The notes under the pieces: model-generated
The model's input: the letters and a program-made list of their open reading frames with translations, nothing else
Told to the model about the DNA's origin: nothing
The model's database searches: none
Position numbers and translations under genes: made by a program
Shown here: piece after piece, positions 44,255 through 55,068 of the stretch
How positions within the stretch are numbered: the stretch's first letter is position 1
Layout: every line of letters starts with the position of its first letter
Source of the DNA: Paracamarosporium sp. OC-R06-R3
Taxonomy: Eukaryota > Ascomycota > Dothideomycetes > Pleosporales > Didymosphaeriaceae
Direction: 5' to 3'
Length of the DNA stretch: 64,000 bases
Assembly (NCBI GenBank): GCA_019828545.1
Contig: JACVRA010000073.1
Location: forward strand, 310,001-374,000

Positions 44255-45008
44255 GAGTGACATCCTTGGGGCTCCCGGGCTGCGTGATACACGACCTTTT
44301 TTTCAAAATGGAGCGGGGGATGGGACTGGCGTAGGGGCAGTCGGTCTGTTCATGGCACACGGCGTTTTCAGGGCATGTGGGAGGCGTCTTTAGTCAGATG
44401 GTCTTCGAATCTTTCGTTTCTCTTCCCCGCGCGACTTAGGTGAGAAGGCTTCTCAGAGAGCCATCACCTTCCTCTATTGATAATCAGTCTCCCAATGCGC
44501 TTTGTGGGAGCTGCGAGTCGCGCTGAGTATCAGTACTCTGCTATTTTAGCCACGGCTTGCTGAGATGAGTGGGCTGGACTGTATAAGTCTACCGGGCATG
44601 CGAGCTCGAGCTTTCGGCAGAGTCCTGCAGGCAAAGAAGTAATTCTACGAAGCTAGCTTAACTTCGTCCCCAGCCGTGTGCTGGTCTTTTCTTGTATATC
44701 AATGTAGTCCTTTGACTTGTATGTTATGTTCAACACTGCAAACCGGGTCTCAGAGTCCAACCAACGCGTTTCTCATACGTGCTGGAACCAGCGGCTACGT
44801 TACTTGGAGGTCTCGCACATTCCTTGCTACGGAGTGAGAGAGAGCACTTCACACATGATTTCCCCCCAGACTTCACCATGCACCATCCAAACACACAGAA
44901 ACTACAGAAACCCAAGTACCCAGCCATAACATTCAAATTCCACACATACATACAACACCTTACTATCCTACCCCATTCCCGCCCGCGAAGAAAGACGCAC
45001 CGCAAACC
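44255..45008. other. Convergent 3' intergenic region
   Basis: This 754-bp gap lies between the ends of the TFIIS and UTP12 genes. No recognisable gene or RNA was found. The plus-strand frame running from 44779 into the UTP12 exon is a shadow of that gene. Confidence 0.4.
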
Positions 45009-47959
45009 TCACGCAACGTCCACAAACGCCCTCTTCTTCTTGCCGGCACGCTCCTCGGCCCTATCCACATCCTCCAGCCGCACAATGCCCTTCTCGTCGA
45101 CGCGCTCGCCGACAAACCGCACGGCCGCAACGTTGAACCCGATGAGGTCTTTGTCTCCGCCCAGCGTGCGCCGCAGGTCGTCTCGCATGCTCTCCAGCAC
45201 GCTCTTGAGCTCCCGCGAGGCGACGATCTGCCGCTGGTGCGTCTTCAGCATGAAGAAGAGCACGCGGCACGTCAGCGTGACGTTCCACCGGCGCTGGACC
45301 CATATGGCGATGAAGGTGAAGAGGGCCGGGAGGGAGGCGAAGGGCAGCACGAGGAGCGCGTCGTGCAGCTGGGCGGCGGGGATCTTGGCCAGCGTGTTGA
45401 GGACGTGGCGCTCGGCCGAGATGTTGTTGAGAGCCATGAAGAGGGGGTTTCGTTGCGGAGGGGCCATGTTCGGGTTCGCTTGCTTCTGCTTCTTCCATGC
45501 GGAGACGAGGTGCAGGTCTTCGAGGCCGAGGTCGAGCGCTTCCTGGATGCGTTCGCCGGCTGTGAGGGTCGACGTGGTTTGCTTGGAGGCGGCGCCTACT
45601 TCGGGTGCTTCTGCGCCGTTGAGGAGCGGCTCTTCGTCTTCGAGGGACGTCGCGAGCGTGTTCTCGTAGAGCTCTTCGAGTTCCTTCTCGCGCTCTTCTT
45701 CGAGGAAGATGGACTCGTCGGTGCGGTTCCAGATGCGCATGCTCTTGTCGTGGCTGGCTGTGACGACGAAGTCGCCTGTGCGGCTCATGGCCATGGCCCA
45801 GATCTCGCCGTGGTGGCCCCTCAGCTTCTGGATCTGTTCGAATTTGACGGCGTCCCAGGTCTTCAGTACGCGGTCTTTAGACGCACTAAAGAGGATGTGT
45901 TTTTCGTCGGCTTGTACTGGGTGCGGAATGAAGGATACATTGAGGATTGAGTCCTCGTGGGCGAAGAGCGCTTTGTGACAGTCGCCAAAGTCGAGACCCC
46001 AGATGCGGATGTTCTTATCAGCGGAGGAGGTCGCGATTAGTTTGGAGTCGCTGGAGATAGACATGTTTAATACGGGGAGCTTGTGGCCGTAGAGGTTGAG
46101 GAAGAGCTTGAGAGAGTCCACGAAAAAGACTTTGACGGTATTGTCCATTGTGGCGACCGCAAGGAGGCGTGAGTCGGGTGAGAAGTGGACGCTTAGAACA
46201 TCGTCGTTCAGTTTCAAGATGCGAGACTGAACGAGCTTAAGACGTGGCATTGTGCGCTTTGTGCCTGGAATCTCTTCTTGGACGATTTCGAAATTCCAGA
46301 ATTTGACCGTCTTGTCTGCGCCCCCAGTAATGAGCGATTTGCCATCAGGGTGCACTTGTAATGTCCAGACTGTGCCTTCATGTGCGGGAATCTTGTCGAG
46401 AAGAGACGAAGCTGCAATATCGTAAAGCTCGATGTCACCGTCTTTCGTGCCAACCACTACAATCTTGTCTCCTGGTAAGAACGCAGCACATAGAGCCTTG
46501 CCGCATTCGAGTGTACGAAGGCAATTCCGTGTCCGTACATTCCAAATCTTGAGGCCTCCGTTCGCAGACTTGCCACTTGAAGCAGACGCCAGCATACGAT
46601 CGTCCGAGCTCAACGCCACTGCACGAATGTCTTGCCTATGCCCCGCAAGCTCGACGGATAACGTCCGGTTGTATTCGGGCTCCTCCTCGCTCTTCGATTT
46701 TGACTTTTGCGGTATGTCGTATACATCGATAAGATTGCTGTCGGTACCGACCAGTAATTGTAGTTTCTTCGATCTGCCCTGCATCCAAGATATTGACCTG
46801 ACCTTGCCTCCGCCGGGTGCTATCCGTACGGTGACATAGGGAACGATGATGTCTCCAATTGCTGCATCTGCCAGGCTGATCTCATCTTCTCCTTCGGGCG
46901 CGTCGCCATTCGCCTCCTCTTTTACTTTTTCTCGCCTTCTCTTCCGTTTCCTCGACAGCGCTTTTTGGACTTCTTTCTCACTTCGCATCCTCCATATTTC
47001 AATAGCTCTTTCTGAACCGTGGACAGCAATGTAATCGGAATTGGCGTGATAGGCAATTCCGAGCGTTCGGTCTTTGCCTTGTCGATATAGGGTTCCTCTC
47101 TCGTGTAGGAACCGCTGCTCCGCTTCACCAACGGACGATGCTGCTTGTCCAAGACCAGCAAGGTCGAGGGCCCATATCCTCAATTCTCCATCGTTTCCAG
47201 CTGTGATGCAACTGCCACTGTCCGGAGACACTCCTAGCGCCCAGCACTCTCCATTCGTTTGCGCAACGTGTGTTTCGATGCAATGCTGGCTATTCACGTC
47301 CCAGATCTTTACCAGGGCGTCTTTACTCGTGGAGAGCAGAAAAGCTTGGTCTGTGTCCATTTCCACATCCTCTCCGTCCACTCCATCCTCTTGGGCTGCC
47401 TTGGTCGGGTGTAGGAAGTGGAGTCCAGTGATCTCTCCCTTGTGCCCCCGAAGCTTGAACAGCCCAACTTCGGAAACCAAGTCCCAGATGACGATGTCGG
47501 TATCTTTTGAGCCGCTTGCAAGGCGTACGCCAGATTGGTCAAAGGCGAGTACCGTGACGGCCGACTTGTGTCCGTTGAAGCTGATTACGACAGTTGCTGT
47601 TCTCGAGTCCCATACTCGTATGCTTCCGTCTGCGTATCCAACGGCAAAAAGGTCTTTGTCCACTTCGCTCCTGCAGATTACTGTGACCTGGTCCGTACAT
47701 GAGGAATCGCGCCATCTGCTCAACAATTCGCCCTTCTTCACGTCCCAGCACAGCACTTCTTCATTTGCGGCTGCATATGCACGACCGGCGCCTGCGGATC
47801 GGGTGGCACCAGCTTGCGAAAGTCCTTCGGGAGTCCACACAATGTTGGAAGTAGCGGTAGCGACGACACCGAATGCGTCCGTCTGCTCGTACTTGCTGAT
47901 TCCGTGAGCTGCAACTCTCTCGCGCAGAAAAGAGCAACTTACTTGTACGTCTTCACCAT
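45009..47959 (-). CDS. UTP12: Utp12/Dip2, U3 snoRNP WD40 protein
   Basis: The first exon is only 17 nt (47943-47959). A 47-nt intron (47896-47942) and a large exon 45009-47895 follow, giving 967 aa (yeast Dip2/Utp12 is 943). The N-terminus MVKTYNKYEQTDAFGVV and SNIVWTPEG match the family; this start needs the short first exon, because the long frame otherwise begins at GTG with unrelated sequence. Twin WD40 propellers fill about 1-720, with repeats such as WDLVSEVGLFKLRGHKGEI and IRIWGLDFGDCHKALFAHED. A Utp12 domain follows at about 820-940. The protein is part of the UTP-B module that binds U3 and pre-18S rRNA in the nucleolar processome. The gene is divergent from ARPC2. Confidence 0.95.
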
Positions 47960-48262
47960 GTTGCGCGAGGAAAGGAAATGTGGGTATCAAGAGAGAAGAA
48001 ACAGTAGAATGGATCCGCGACCGTGCAAAATCAGCCCTGCATCGCCTTGGACGTCTAACGAATGCGCCGCCTGGAAACTGGAGGCTCGGTGAACTTTTTC
48101 TCGAGAGAGCTCGAACTTTTGGCGAAAACCCCACAAGTGCAGCCACGCTAGCTCAGCCACAGCCCACCCGATGAACATCACCTCCGGCCTCCGCGCCAAT
48201 TCACAGCTCCCCGCCATACGCCCTCGACACCGCCCAACCAACGCCCAGGGAACCAAGCAGCC
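47960..48262. promoter_or_regulatory. Bidirectional promoter region of UTP12 and the ARPC2 gene
   Basis: This 303-bp interval separates the two divergent ATGs. No discrete element was assigned. Confidence 0.45.
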
Positions 48263-49367
48263 ATGCTTCTCCTCGACTACCAGAATGTGCTCATCGAGTC
48301 GCTGCTGAGAGAACGATTCGGAGGGTGCGCAACACCCCGCCTGGAGCTCGCGGGTAGCTAGCTAACAGGTAGCAGTGCACCTCCCTCCTCAATCGACCAG
48401 GTCGTGTCCGACTTCGACGGCGTCACGTTCCACATCTCCACCCCCGAATCCAAGACCAAGATCCTCGTCTCCATACACGTCAAGTGCTTCGCCGAACTGG
48501 TGCAATACGGCGCCCAGGCCGTCCTCGAACGTGAATATGGCCCCTACATCGTGGACCCAGAGTCCGGCTACGACTTCTCGGTGCAGGTAGACTTGGAGGA
48601 TCTTCCAGAGGATCAGGGTAAGCTTGACATCGGGTCACGCCAGGCACGGGCTTAACGTTGTGTAGAAGCCAAGGACGATCTGGTCAAGCGCATATCTCTT
48701 CTCAAGCGCAATGCCATGGCCGCGCCTTTCGAGCAGGCCTTCGACGAGTTCCAGCATTTGCAAGAGGAGGCTTCAAAGTACACGTCAGAGTCGGCGCCGC
48801 AGGGTGTCAAGGAGGGCGGCGAAGTTCGAGCGATACACTACCGAGAAGAGGAAGCCATCTACATCAAGGCGAGTCACGACAGAGTCACTGTCATCTTCTC
48901 GACTGTGTTCCGGGAAGAGACGGACAGGATTTTTGGCAAGGTCTTCCTCCAGGAATTTGTGGACGCCAGGCGAAGAGCCATTCAGAATGCACCTCAGGTG
49001 CTTTTCAGGAACGATCCTCCGCTAGAGCTTCAGGGCATTCCAGGTGTCAACACTTCTGGCTCAAACGACATTGGATACATTACGTTCGGTCGGTCTGATG
49101 CTACTCGATCTTTTGATATATACTAATCAGGTGATAGTTCTATTTCCGCGCCACCTCACAAACCAGCGACGCGCGGACGTCATCTCACACATCCAAACCT
49201 TCCGAGACTACTTCCATTACCACATCAAGGCCTCTAAAGCCTACATCCACTCGAGGATGCGGAAGCGAACAGCCGACTTCCTGCAAGTGCTGCGCCGTGC
49301 TCGCCCGGAAGCTGAGGAGAAGGAGCGTAAGACCGCAAGTGGACGTACGTTCAAGGTTCAATCTTAA
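48263..49367 (+). CDS. ARC35: Arp2/3 complex subunit 2 (ARPC2, p34)
   Basis: The exons are 48263-48324, 48376-48617, 48666-49088 and 49138-49367, with introns of 51, 48 and 49 nt, giving 318 aa (957 nt including the stop). The sequence begins [19 protein letters not shown], then [16 protein letters not shown], and later [30 protein letters not shown] and [20 protein letters not shown], all family landmarks. ARPC2 forms with ARPC4 the core that holds the complex on the mother actin filament, at endocytic patches and hyphal tips in fungi. The third intron acceptor is the AG at 49136-49137; the nearer AG at 49129-49130 would shift the frame. The first acceptor is a tandem TAGCAG (48370-48375). 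Confidence 0.95.
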
Positions 49368-49867
49368 TAGATATACATCTATTGGTTTAAGAAATGGCTG
49401 CACGGAATGGCAATTGACACGATGCGGTTTTATGAAGCGCATGACTTGTCAAAAGCATGGGTGAATAGCGGGCTGTATTGAACGAGGATGAAGATAGGGG
49501 GATGTTTATCTGGGGGTTGTAAGGAAGAACCCCATGAGTGACCAAATCCAAATGGAAAATTATTACATTCAAACAGTACGTGATATCGTGAAACGGCGTA
49601 AGAGTGATACATAGCTCTCGCAGAGCAAGTCAAAATGCTTGAAAGAAGCCACAGATCATCAACATTCCCCACTCCAAGAAGGACACACATCGTAAATACC
49701 ATTGACTCATACGGTCATCCTCGGGCTAAAGCATTACTTCCTCCTCCCTCGTCTTCCCCTGTTCTTTTTACTTGTTCCGAGACGGCCACAATCGATGTTT
49801 CTGTATTCCAAGAACATCGTTCTTCAACCAGCATTGCAACCCAGAAAGGAGCCCCATCAGCAGTAGC
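49368..49867. other. Convergent 3' intergenic region
   Basis: This 500-bp gap lies between the ARPC2 and MARVEL-like gene ends. Nothing beyond the two 3' regions was seen. Confidence 0.4.
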
Positions 49868-50475
49868 TTAGACGACGGTAGTAGGCTCGGTGCCAGCCGC
49901 AGGAGCAGCGGAAGTCTTCTCAGCAGTAAAGGTCGACGCATCCCTTACGCGTAGCGTATCCCAAAGCCTAGCCTCACCAAAGAATCCAACAAGGCTCGTG
50001 AAACTGCATCACATTAGCACTAACCATCCAAGCCCCAAGCTACCCAGGACATAAATACTTACAAAGCAATGAAAGCAAAAGCCTCGAGCGTCTTCTTCAG
50101 TCCGCCCTTGTCCACGCCCACGGGAGAATTGTACAACTGCCCGCCATTGTAGTTGTAGTCCTGGCTGGCGAAGACAAAAGCCACGAGCCAGAGGTAGCTG
50201 AAGACCAGGGCCAAGGGGGCAAGGTACCCCTTGTACGACTTTACGATGGGGAGGGCGAGTGCGGGGAGGTAGAAGAAGGTATCTACGGCGGCCACGCCGA
50301 TCCAGTAACGGAGGTGAGTGTTGTCGGTGAACTGGGCGATGAAGTATCCAGAGATGCCGAGCACGATCACGGAAGAGATAAAGTGGAGGGCATGGTTTGC
50401 GAGGATGAGGGGGCGCAGAGCGTTGAATGACCGAGCTGGTGCTGGAGTGCCGTAGTCGTTGTTGTGGCGGGCCAT
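49868..50475 (-). CDS. Four-helix MARVEL-like membrane protein
   Basis: The two exons are 50063-50475 and 49868-50003, with a 59-nt intron, giving 182 aa. After a polar N-terminus come four hydrophobic segments at about residues 22-43, 52-71, 78-100 and 128-145, the last spanning the splice junction. A short Ala/Thr-rich tail ends TTVV. Topology, size and the N-terminal LRPLILANHALHF block fit fungal MARVEL-domain proteins, which organise plasma-membrane or vesicle domains. The assignment is by topology and general resemblance, not by a diagnostic motif. The start is the ATG at 50475; the frame continues upstream to GTG. No partner gene is nearby. Confidence 0.8.
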
Positions 50476-51706
50476 TGTAGACTTGATGGTTGCAGACGGG
50501 TGAATTGTGATGGTCACTGGATACTTCTCCGATTGCTGCTGGATGGACGATGGTGGTCTGTAGATGCTTCCGGCACCTCTACTTTTATATCAAGTCATGC
50601 CGGTCGTGTGATATATGACGACGTCCATTTTCATGTTGCAACTCGATGGTGGTGTAGTCCCAACGAATCTTCTCGCGCTCGACAGGGGCCCCCATGATCT
50701 CATCCTGACCAGAGACGTGCTGCCAGCTCACGATACCTCACCTCACCCCGTCGCACAGAAATGATCGCCCATTCCGCCTCGTCCCGGAGAACCCACGTTT
50801 GACTTGCAAGGGATGGCCGTTGGATAACCTGACCATAGAGGCATCGCGGGGAAAAAGGCGTGCTGTGTACGACATTCAAGTGCGACCTATAGGAAGCTTC
50901 AAGCCATACAGTCCCTAGGTTCTACTGCATCAATTACTCAAGAGGGGGTGGAGGGGTAATAGCCAAATCCCAGCACCTATACATGCGGTCGAAACTCAGA
51001 CTAGTGGAGCAGTGGAAGTATCCGGGCCAACAAGCTTGCAATTGGCCGCAAGAACTCTGCAGAACCTTGATTCGTACAGATCAACAAGGGAAGAAGCTTT
51101 CGGGAATTGCGGATGTGATGGCAGGGGTTGCGTAAAATTTCGAGATGGTTGTGGTCAATTCGGGAACGCACTACAGCCAATTGTGGGGAGCGTCACCTGA
51201 GCGCATGGTCACTAAGCACATCTAATACATGGATAAGGCACAAAACGTAGCTTTATGAAAGCATTTTGAAGGGGTCAGAGGCCGTGAATAATTATGACCA
51301 TGCTCCCGAGCGTTCCATAGGACAAAACTCGGTTTAATCGTATAACGATGAGCGATTTGTTTTGGGATAAAGCAGGACAATCGTGATCTAATCACAGTGG
51401 TATCGTTGGAAGAATCTACTCTACCAATTCAATGTGATCAATTGTGCCTAGGCGGATTCTCATTCGTTTTCACTGCAGGACGGTGGACATTATTTTATTC
51501 TGTCGCAGCAACGACAAGCCATGTGCAAGGCCATATCATTCTGCCTAAAACACGCTTCGCTATACAACGAGGCTTGCCTGACTTAAGACCTTCTGTGGGC
51601 AGCTAAGAAGCACCGAAATATCCATCCACGACTGCAGCATGTTGTCTTGCAATGTCACCCCATCGCACTGGCTCTTTTTTTAATGATACAGCCGACGGGA
51701 TGTAGT
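50476..51706. other. Intergenic region, no gene recognised
   Basis: These 1.2 kb hold the MARVEL-like gene promoter and the 3' region of the next minus-strand gene. The plus-strand frame at 51397-51606 has no supporting features. The region is AT-richer towards 51200-51600. Confidence 0.4.
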
Positions 51707-53210
51707 TCAGGTATGATAGTGGAGAGTCGCTCCTTCGGACACAGGGAGCTGACTCTCATACACACTATCATCCGTCCTCCAGTCGAATTTGAGCACATCA
51801 CTACTCTTCACATCTTCTAGGGTCCGAATATCGACCCATGCCCTGAAGAAAGGCATCATACGATTTGCGGAAGTCAAGGGGTTGGCGGCGAGATCCAACA
51901 GGTCGAGGCCGAACATCTTCTTGAAAAGGCGATTCTTGCGACGAGTATATGTTTCCTATCAGCGTATTAATATGCGTATGAATCAGAGTGTTTGACTGCT
52001 TTACCTCATTGTTCTCTGCGAATTCGTCGAACGTCTTGACGAAATCGTCTCCTTCCTCCCAACTACGAATCCTTAGCCCACCACCAGCAACATATTCATT
52101 CAAACGTGGACCCCAGCCTATGAATGATTGGAAGATAACTACACCTTCTGGCCCCGCCCCTAGGACGAATGAATGGCTGAAAGGAATAATATCTTGCCGA
52201 CGTATACCCATTTGCTCAAGTGCCACTCGAAAAGTCTCTACTTCGCAAGAGGCTTGAACCACATCATATAAACCAACTTGGAGGAGCGTGGTCTTCTTGT
52301 GAGGTCCGAGGGCTGCATTCTTCGCACACTTGTAGGCATTGGTAAGAGATGCTGAGGGGGTGAGATTAACCTCAAAGCTCGGTTGATAGAGACCCCCCGC
52401 TAGCAAGGGGTTCTCCTTACCTATAGTAGGTTCTGTGACGATGGATTTCAACTTGTGTGCAGGTACAGCGAGGGCAAGTATGCACATGCTCACAATGTCG
52501 CACGCGTGCCAAGGTATTTTGCACGCCAGTTCGTGCATACGGTCGGACGCATGCGTGCTCTTTAGCACGATATGAATTCTACTACCTTTAGGCATTCTAC
52601 CGATTGAACCGGTCGTAGAACGATAGTGCTCTAGTAAAAATCCTGTTGTTTCCATATCTTCCGAGACAAGTGTTGCGAGGTATTTGTTGATCGTATCTAG
52701 TGGAGACTTTCCAGGTGACAAACAGTTCAGCTTGGCCACAACCCTTCGCACAGGTTCTTCCCGAGCACTAACATCGCGGAAGAATACCGTAGGCTGGATT
52801 CTTACCTTATCAATGACTAGCCCACACTCGCAAAGCCCATGTGTATCTTGGATACCGACTGTCTCTTGAAAGCTGGTTGTGGTTTTCTTGACAACGAGCG
52901 ATGGCTGCAATTTCGTGTCAGTAGGTTCTTGCCGGTGAGCTATTGCCTTGTAAGCATAGAGACGATCTACCCTGATCGCAGCCGGATAAAATAGGAACCC
53001 CTTTACTTTGTCGACTTTAGGGTGGGATTTGATATATTCTTGCAAAAAATCGAGCTGCTCTGCATCAAGGTCCGCGACCCAGCGTGCCACCAATTCTTTA
53101 TTCATCCTGGGAACCACCGGGAACTCCTGGGCGAGGCTGCGCACAACATCGTGGAGCCAGTCTACAGTGTCCGGCTGCAGTACTCCCTCGTTTGAGGACT
53201 GCAAAGACAT
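51707..53210 (-). CDS. Uncharacterised protein, 484 aa
   Basis: The exons are 52005-53210 and 51707-51955 with a 49-nt intron (51956-52004), giving 484 aa. The unspliced frame would continue to 469 aa with a different tail. The spliced version is preferred because intron ends are canonical and the alternative tail looks random. I do not recognise the family. Visible features are no signal peptide or membrane span, and an N-terminal helical segment followed by LDFLQEYIKSHPKVDKVKGFLFYPAA split by charged residues. The C-terminal core FVLGAGPEGVVIFQSFIGW leads into LRIRSWEEGDDFVKTFDEF, which looks like an ordered alpha/beta domain. Cys, His and Trp are scattered without an obvious active site. 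It is a soluble, probably fungal-specific protein of unknown role. Confidence 0.7.
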
Positions 53211-53497
53211 TTTGCTTTGGTGTATTAGCTAGAATGTACATAACATGGCCCTTATAGCTTGGCTCACCTCATCCTTGGTTGTGGATAGTCTTGTTACGGC
53301 ACGAGCAGTTATATCCGTGGATGTAGATCAGGTGTTGTTGTGGTTGTAAGAGTAGCAACACAAACGGAGTAGGTGCTAAAACCTTCCACGTCGCTCCAGC
53401 AAGTTCAGGTGAATGTCGAAGCGCTGTTGCTCCGGCAGCGCTTCCCAGGTGAACCCAAAACGTTACATATCCTCCATCATCACTATCTTCACATCTC

Positions 53498-54670
53498 TTA
53501 GACAGCAGCCTCTTTCCTCCTCTTCCCATCCTTCACAAACTCCACCGCTCGGTGCCTCCTCTCCTCGAATCCTGCGCTCTCGTCTCGATGTCCCTCCATC
53601 CAGCATTTCCGGCAATACAAGTCGCCGTCACAGCCTAAACACCTCAGCGTAGCATCGTCGCTGCAGATGATACACCACGTCTCGATCTCTTCATCTAGTT
53701 TCTTCGCAAGACTGGATTGGATCTTTGCTGGTTTCTTAGCGGGTGAGAACGACGGAGCCGAGGGCAGTCCCAGGGCATCTGTTTGGGATGGAGATCGGGA
53801 GGATAGGGCGGCAAGGCGAGCAGTGAGGGCATCTTCAATAGCTTGTGTGCGGTCCAGGTCGTCTTGTGGGAGTGAAGTCGGGGCTGAAGGAAGGGAGAGT
53901 CCGTCATTTTCCCGGCTCGGTCCCTCTGGGTCCGTTTCCTGTTGACCGGATTTATGGTCGCCAGAATTTGAACTCTCATCATCTTCTGGTGGGGGAGATG
54001 GAGGGTCGTACTTCTTGCTGATTTCCAGCTCAGCCATAACCTTCGCAATAATGTCATCCGCCTCGTCATCCTCGCTCCTTTTCTTCTCCGTATCACCCTC
54101 TTCAGCCTCTTCTGCATGCTCTTCCTCTCGTCCAACTCTTACACCTGCGCTTCCGATTTCGACTTCTACATTTTCCCAATCCGTCAGCCTTTCCTTATCT
54201 TGCAACTCTTCTTTCCGTCCCTTCTGTACCTCCGGTAGTATAGTCCTGATATCCTTCAGAAGCTTTCCTACATCTTTCTCATCCTTCTGATCTATATCCC
54301 ACTCCTCCCTCGGTCCCAGTTCCCCGAGTAATTCCTCCAAACTTCTCTCATCCTCAAAATTAGCCTCGGTGCCGCTTCCACCAATGCCTTCCGCTATACC
54401 CTCAAGGTAGCTTGGTGCACCTGGAGCTATGGCAGGGGTACCAGTTTGCTTCTCTTCTGTTGAACTCGTTGTGCGGGAAGGCCTAGGCGAGCTCGATGGG
54501 CTCGCGGATCCTAAGCGCGCAAACCGAGCAGCAAGGTCGTCTGATGCATTCGCATTAGGGTTCGAAGGTGCAACGGAGCTCGAGAAGCTATTGTCGAAGC
54601 TTACACTCGATTTTTTGAGGGCGTTGAGGCGGGCGAGGAGGGCATCGTCGCCTGATGGAGGGTCGGGCAT
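53498..54670 (-). CDS. ANCHR/ZFYVE19-like B-box zinc-finger protein
   Basis: This single exon encodes 390 aa. The N-terminus has short amphipathic motifs LLARLNALK and DDLAARFARLG, which resemble MIT-interacting (MIM1-like) helices. Acidic, Ser/Pro-rich disorder fills about 60-320, with a further ALTARLAALS-like helix. The C-terminal zinc module is WCIICSDDATLRCLGC with DLYCRKCWMEGH (about 345-375), a B-box-type cross-brace. This combination is that of ANCHR (abscission/NoCut checkpoint regulator), which binds Vps4/ESCRT-III during cytokinesis in animals. A role in fungal septation is only inferred. The start is the ATG at 54670; upstream frame to a TTG crosses a GGTA repeat and is leader. 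Confidence 0.82.
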   Translation of the reverse strand: MPDPPSGDDALLARLNALKKSSVSFDNSFSSSVAPSNPNANASDDLAARFARLGSASPSSSPRPSRTTSSTEEKQTGTPAIAPGAPSYLEGIAEGIGGSGTEANFEDERSLEELLGELGPREEWDIDQKDEKDVGKLLKDIRTILPEVQKGRKEELQDKERLTDWENVEVEIGSAGVRVGREEEHAEEAEEGDTEKKRSEDDEADDIIAKVMAELEISKKYDPPSPPPEDDESSNSGDHKSGQQETDPEGPSRENDGLSLPSAPTSLPQDDLDRTQAIEDALTARLAALSSRSPSQTDALGLPSAPSFSPAKKPAKIQSSLAKKLDEEIETWCIICSDDATLRCLGCDGDLYCRKCWMEGHRDESAGFEERRHRAVEFVKDGKRRKEAAV

Positions 54671-55068
54671 TGCTGGGTGGGTGCGGGGAGCTCTGCGGGA
54701 GACGGGAAGTTGAAGACGCGAGTCTGGGGGCGGTAGAGACTGTGGTAGGTAGGTAGGTGTATATAACAAGATGTGTTCTTAAAGTGGATAAACTTTGAGC
54801 AAGCGAGGAAAGGAGACAGGTTAAAAGAAGCTGGAATTGAAGGGGAGGGTTGCGGAGCTGTTAAGCTTCCGGGAAGCCTAGCTTACAAGTGCAATAGCGG
54901 GGGAGGGGTCCCTCTAAATTTATAACTATTTACAATACCGCCTCCAACAACAAGATCGACATCTTTTATTTTCAATGTGTACACGTACTCCGTATGCAAT
55001 GCTACCAGATGCTCATCGCTTGACTTGTTCCTCAATACCCAGAACGCCAATATGCTTTGTAATGCTAC
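54671..55068. other. Intergenic region between phosphoesterase 3' end and ANCHR-like promoter
   Basis: This is a 398-bp gap between two minus-strand genes. A GGTA tetranucleotide run (54744-54758) lies about 75 bp upstream of the ANCHR-like ATG. Nothing else was seen. Confidence 0.4.

Noticed and set aside
47960..48146. GTG-initiated 5' extension of UTP12
   Set aside because: The extension is Arg/Ser-rich and unlike any Utp12. A 17-nt first exon ending in a GTAAGT donor gives the expected N-terminus, so the extension is partly intron and partly promoter.
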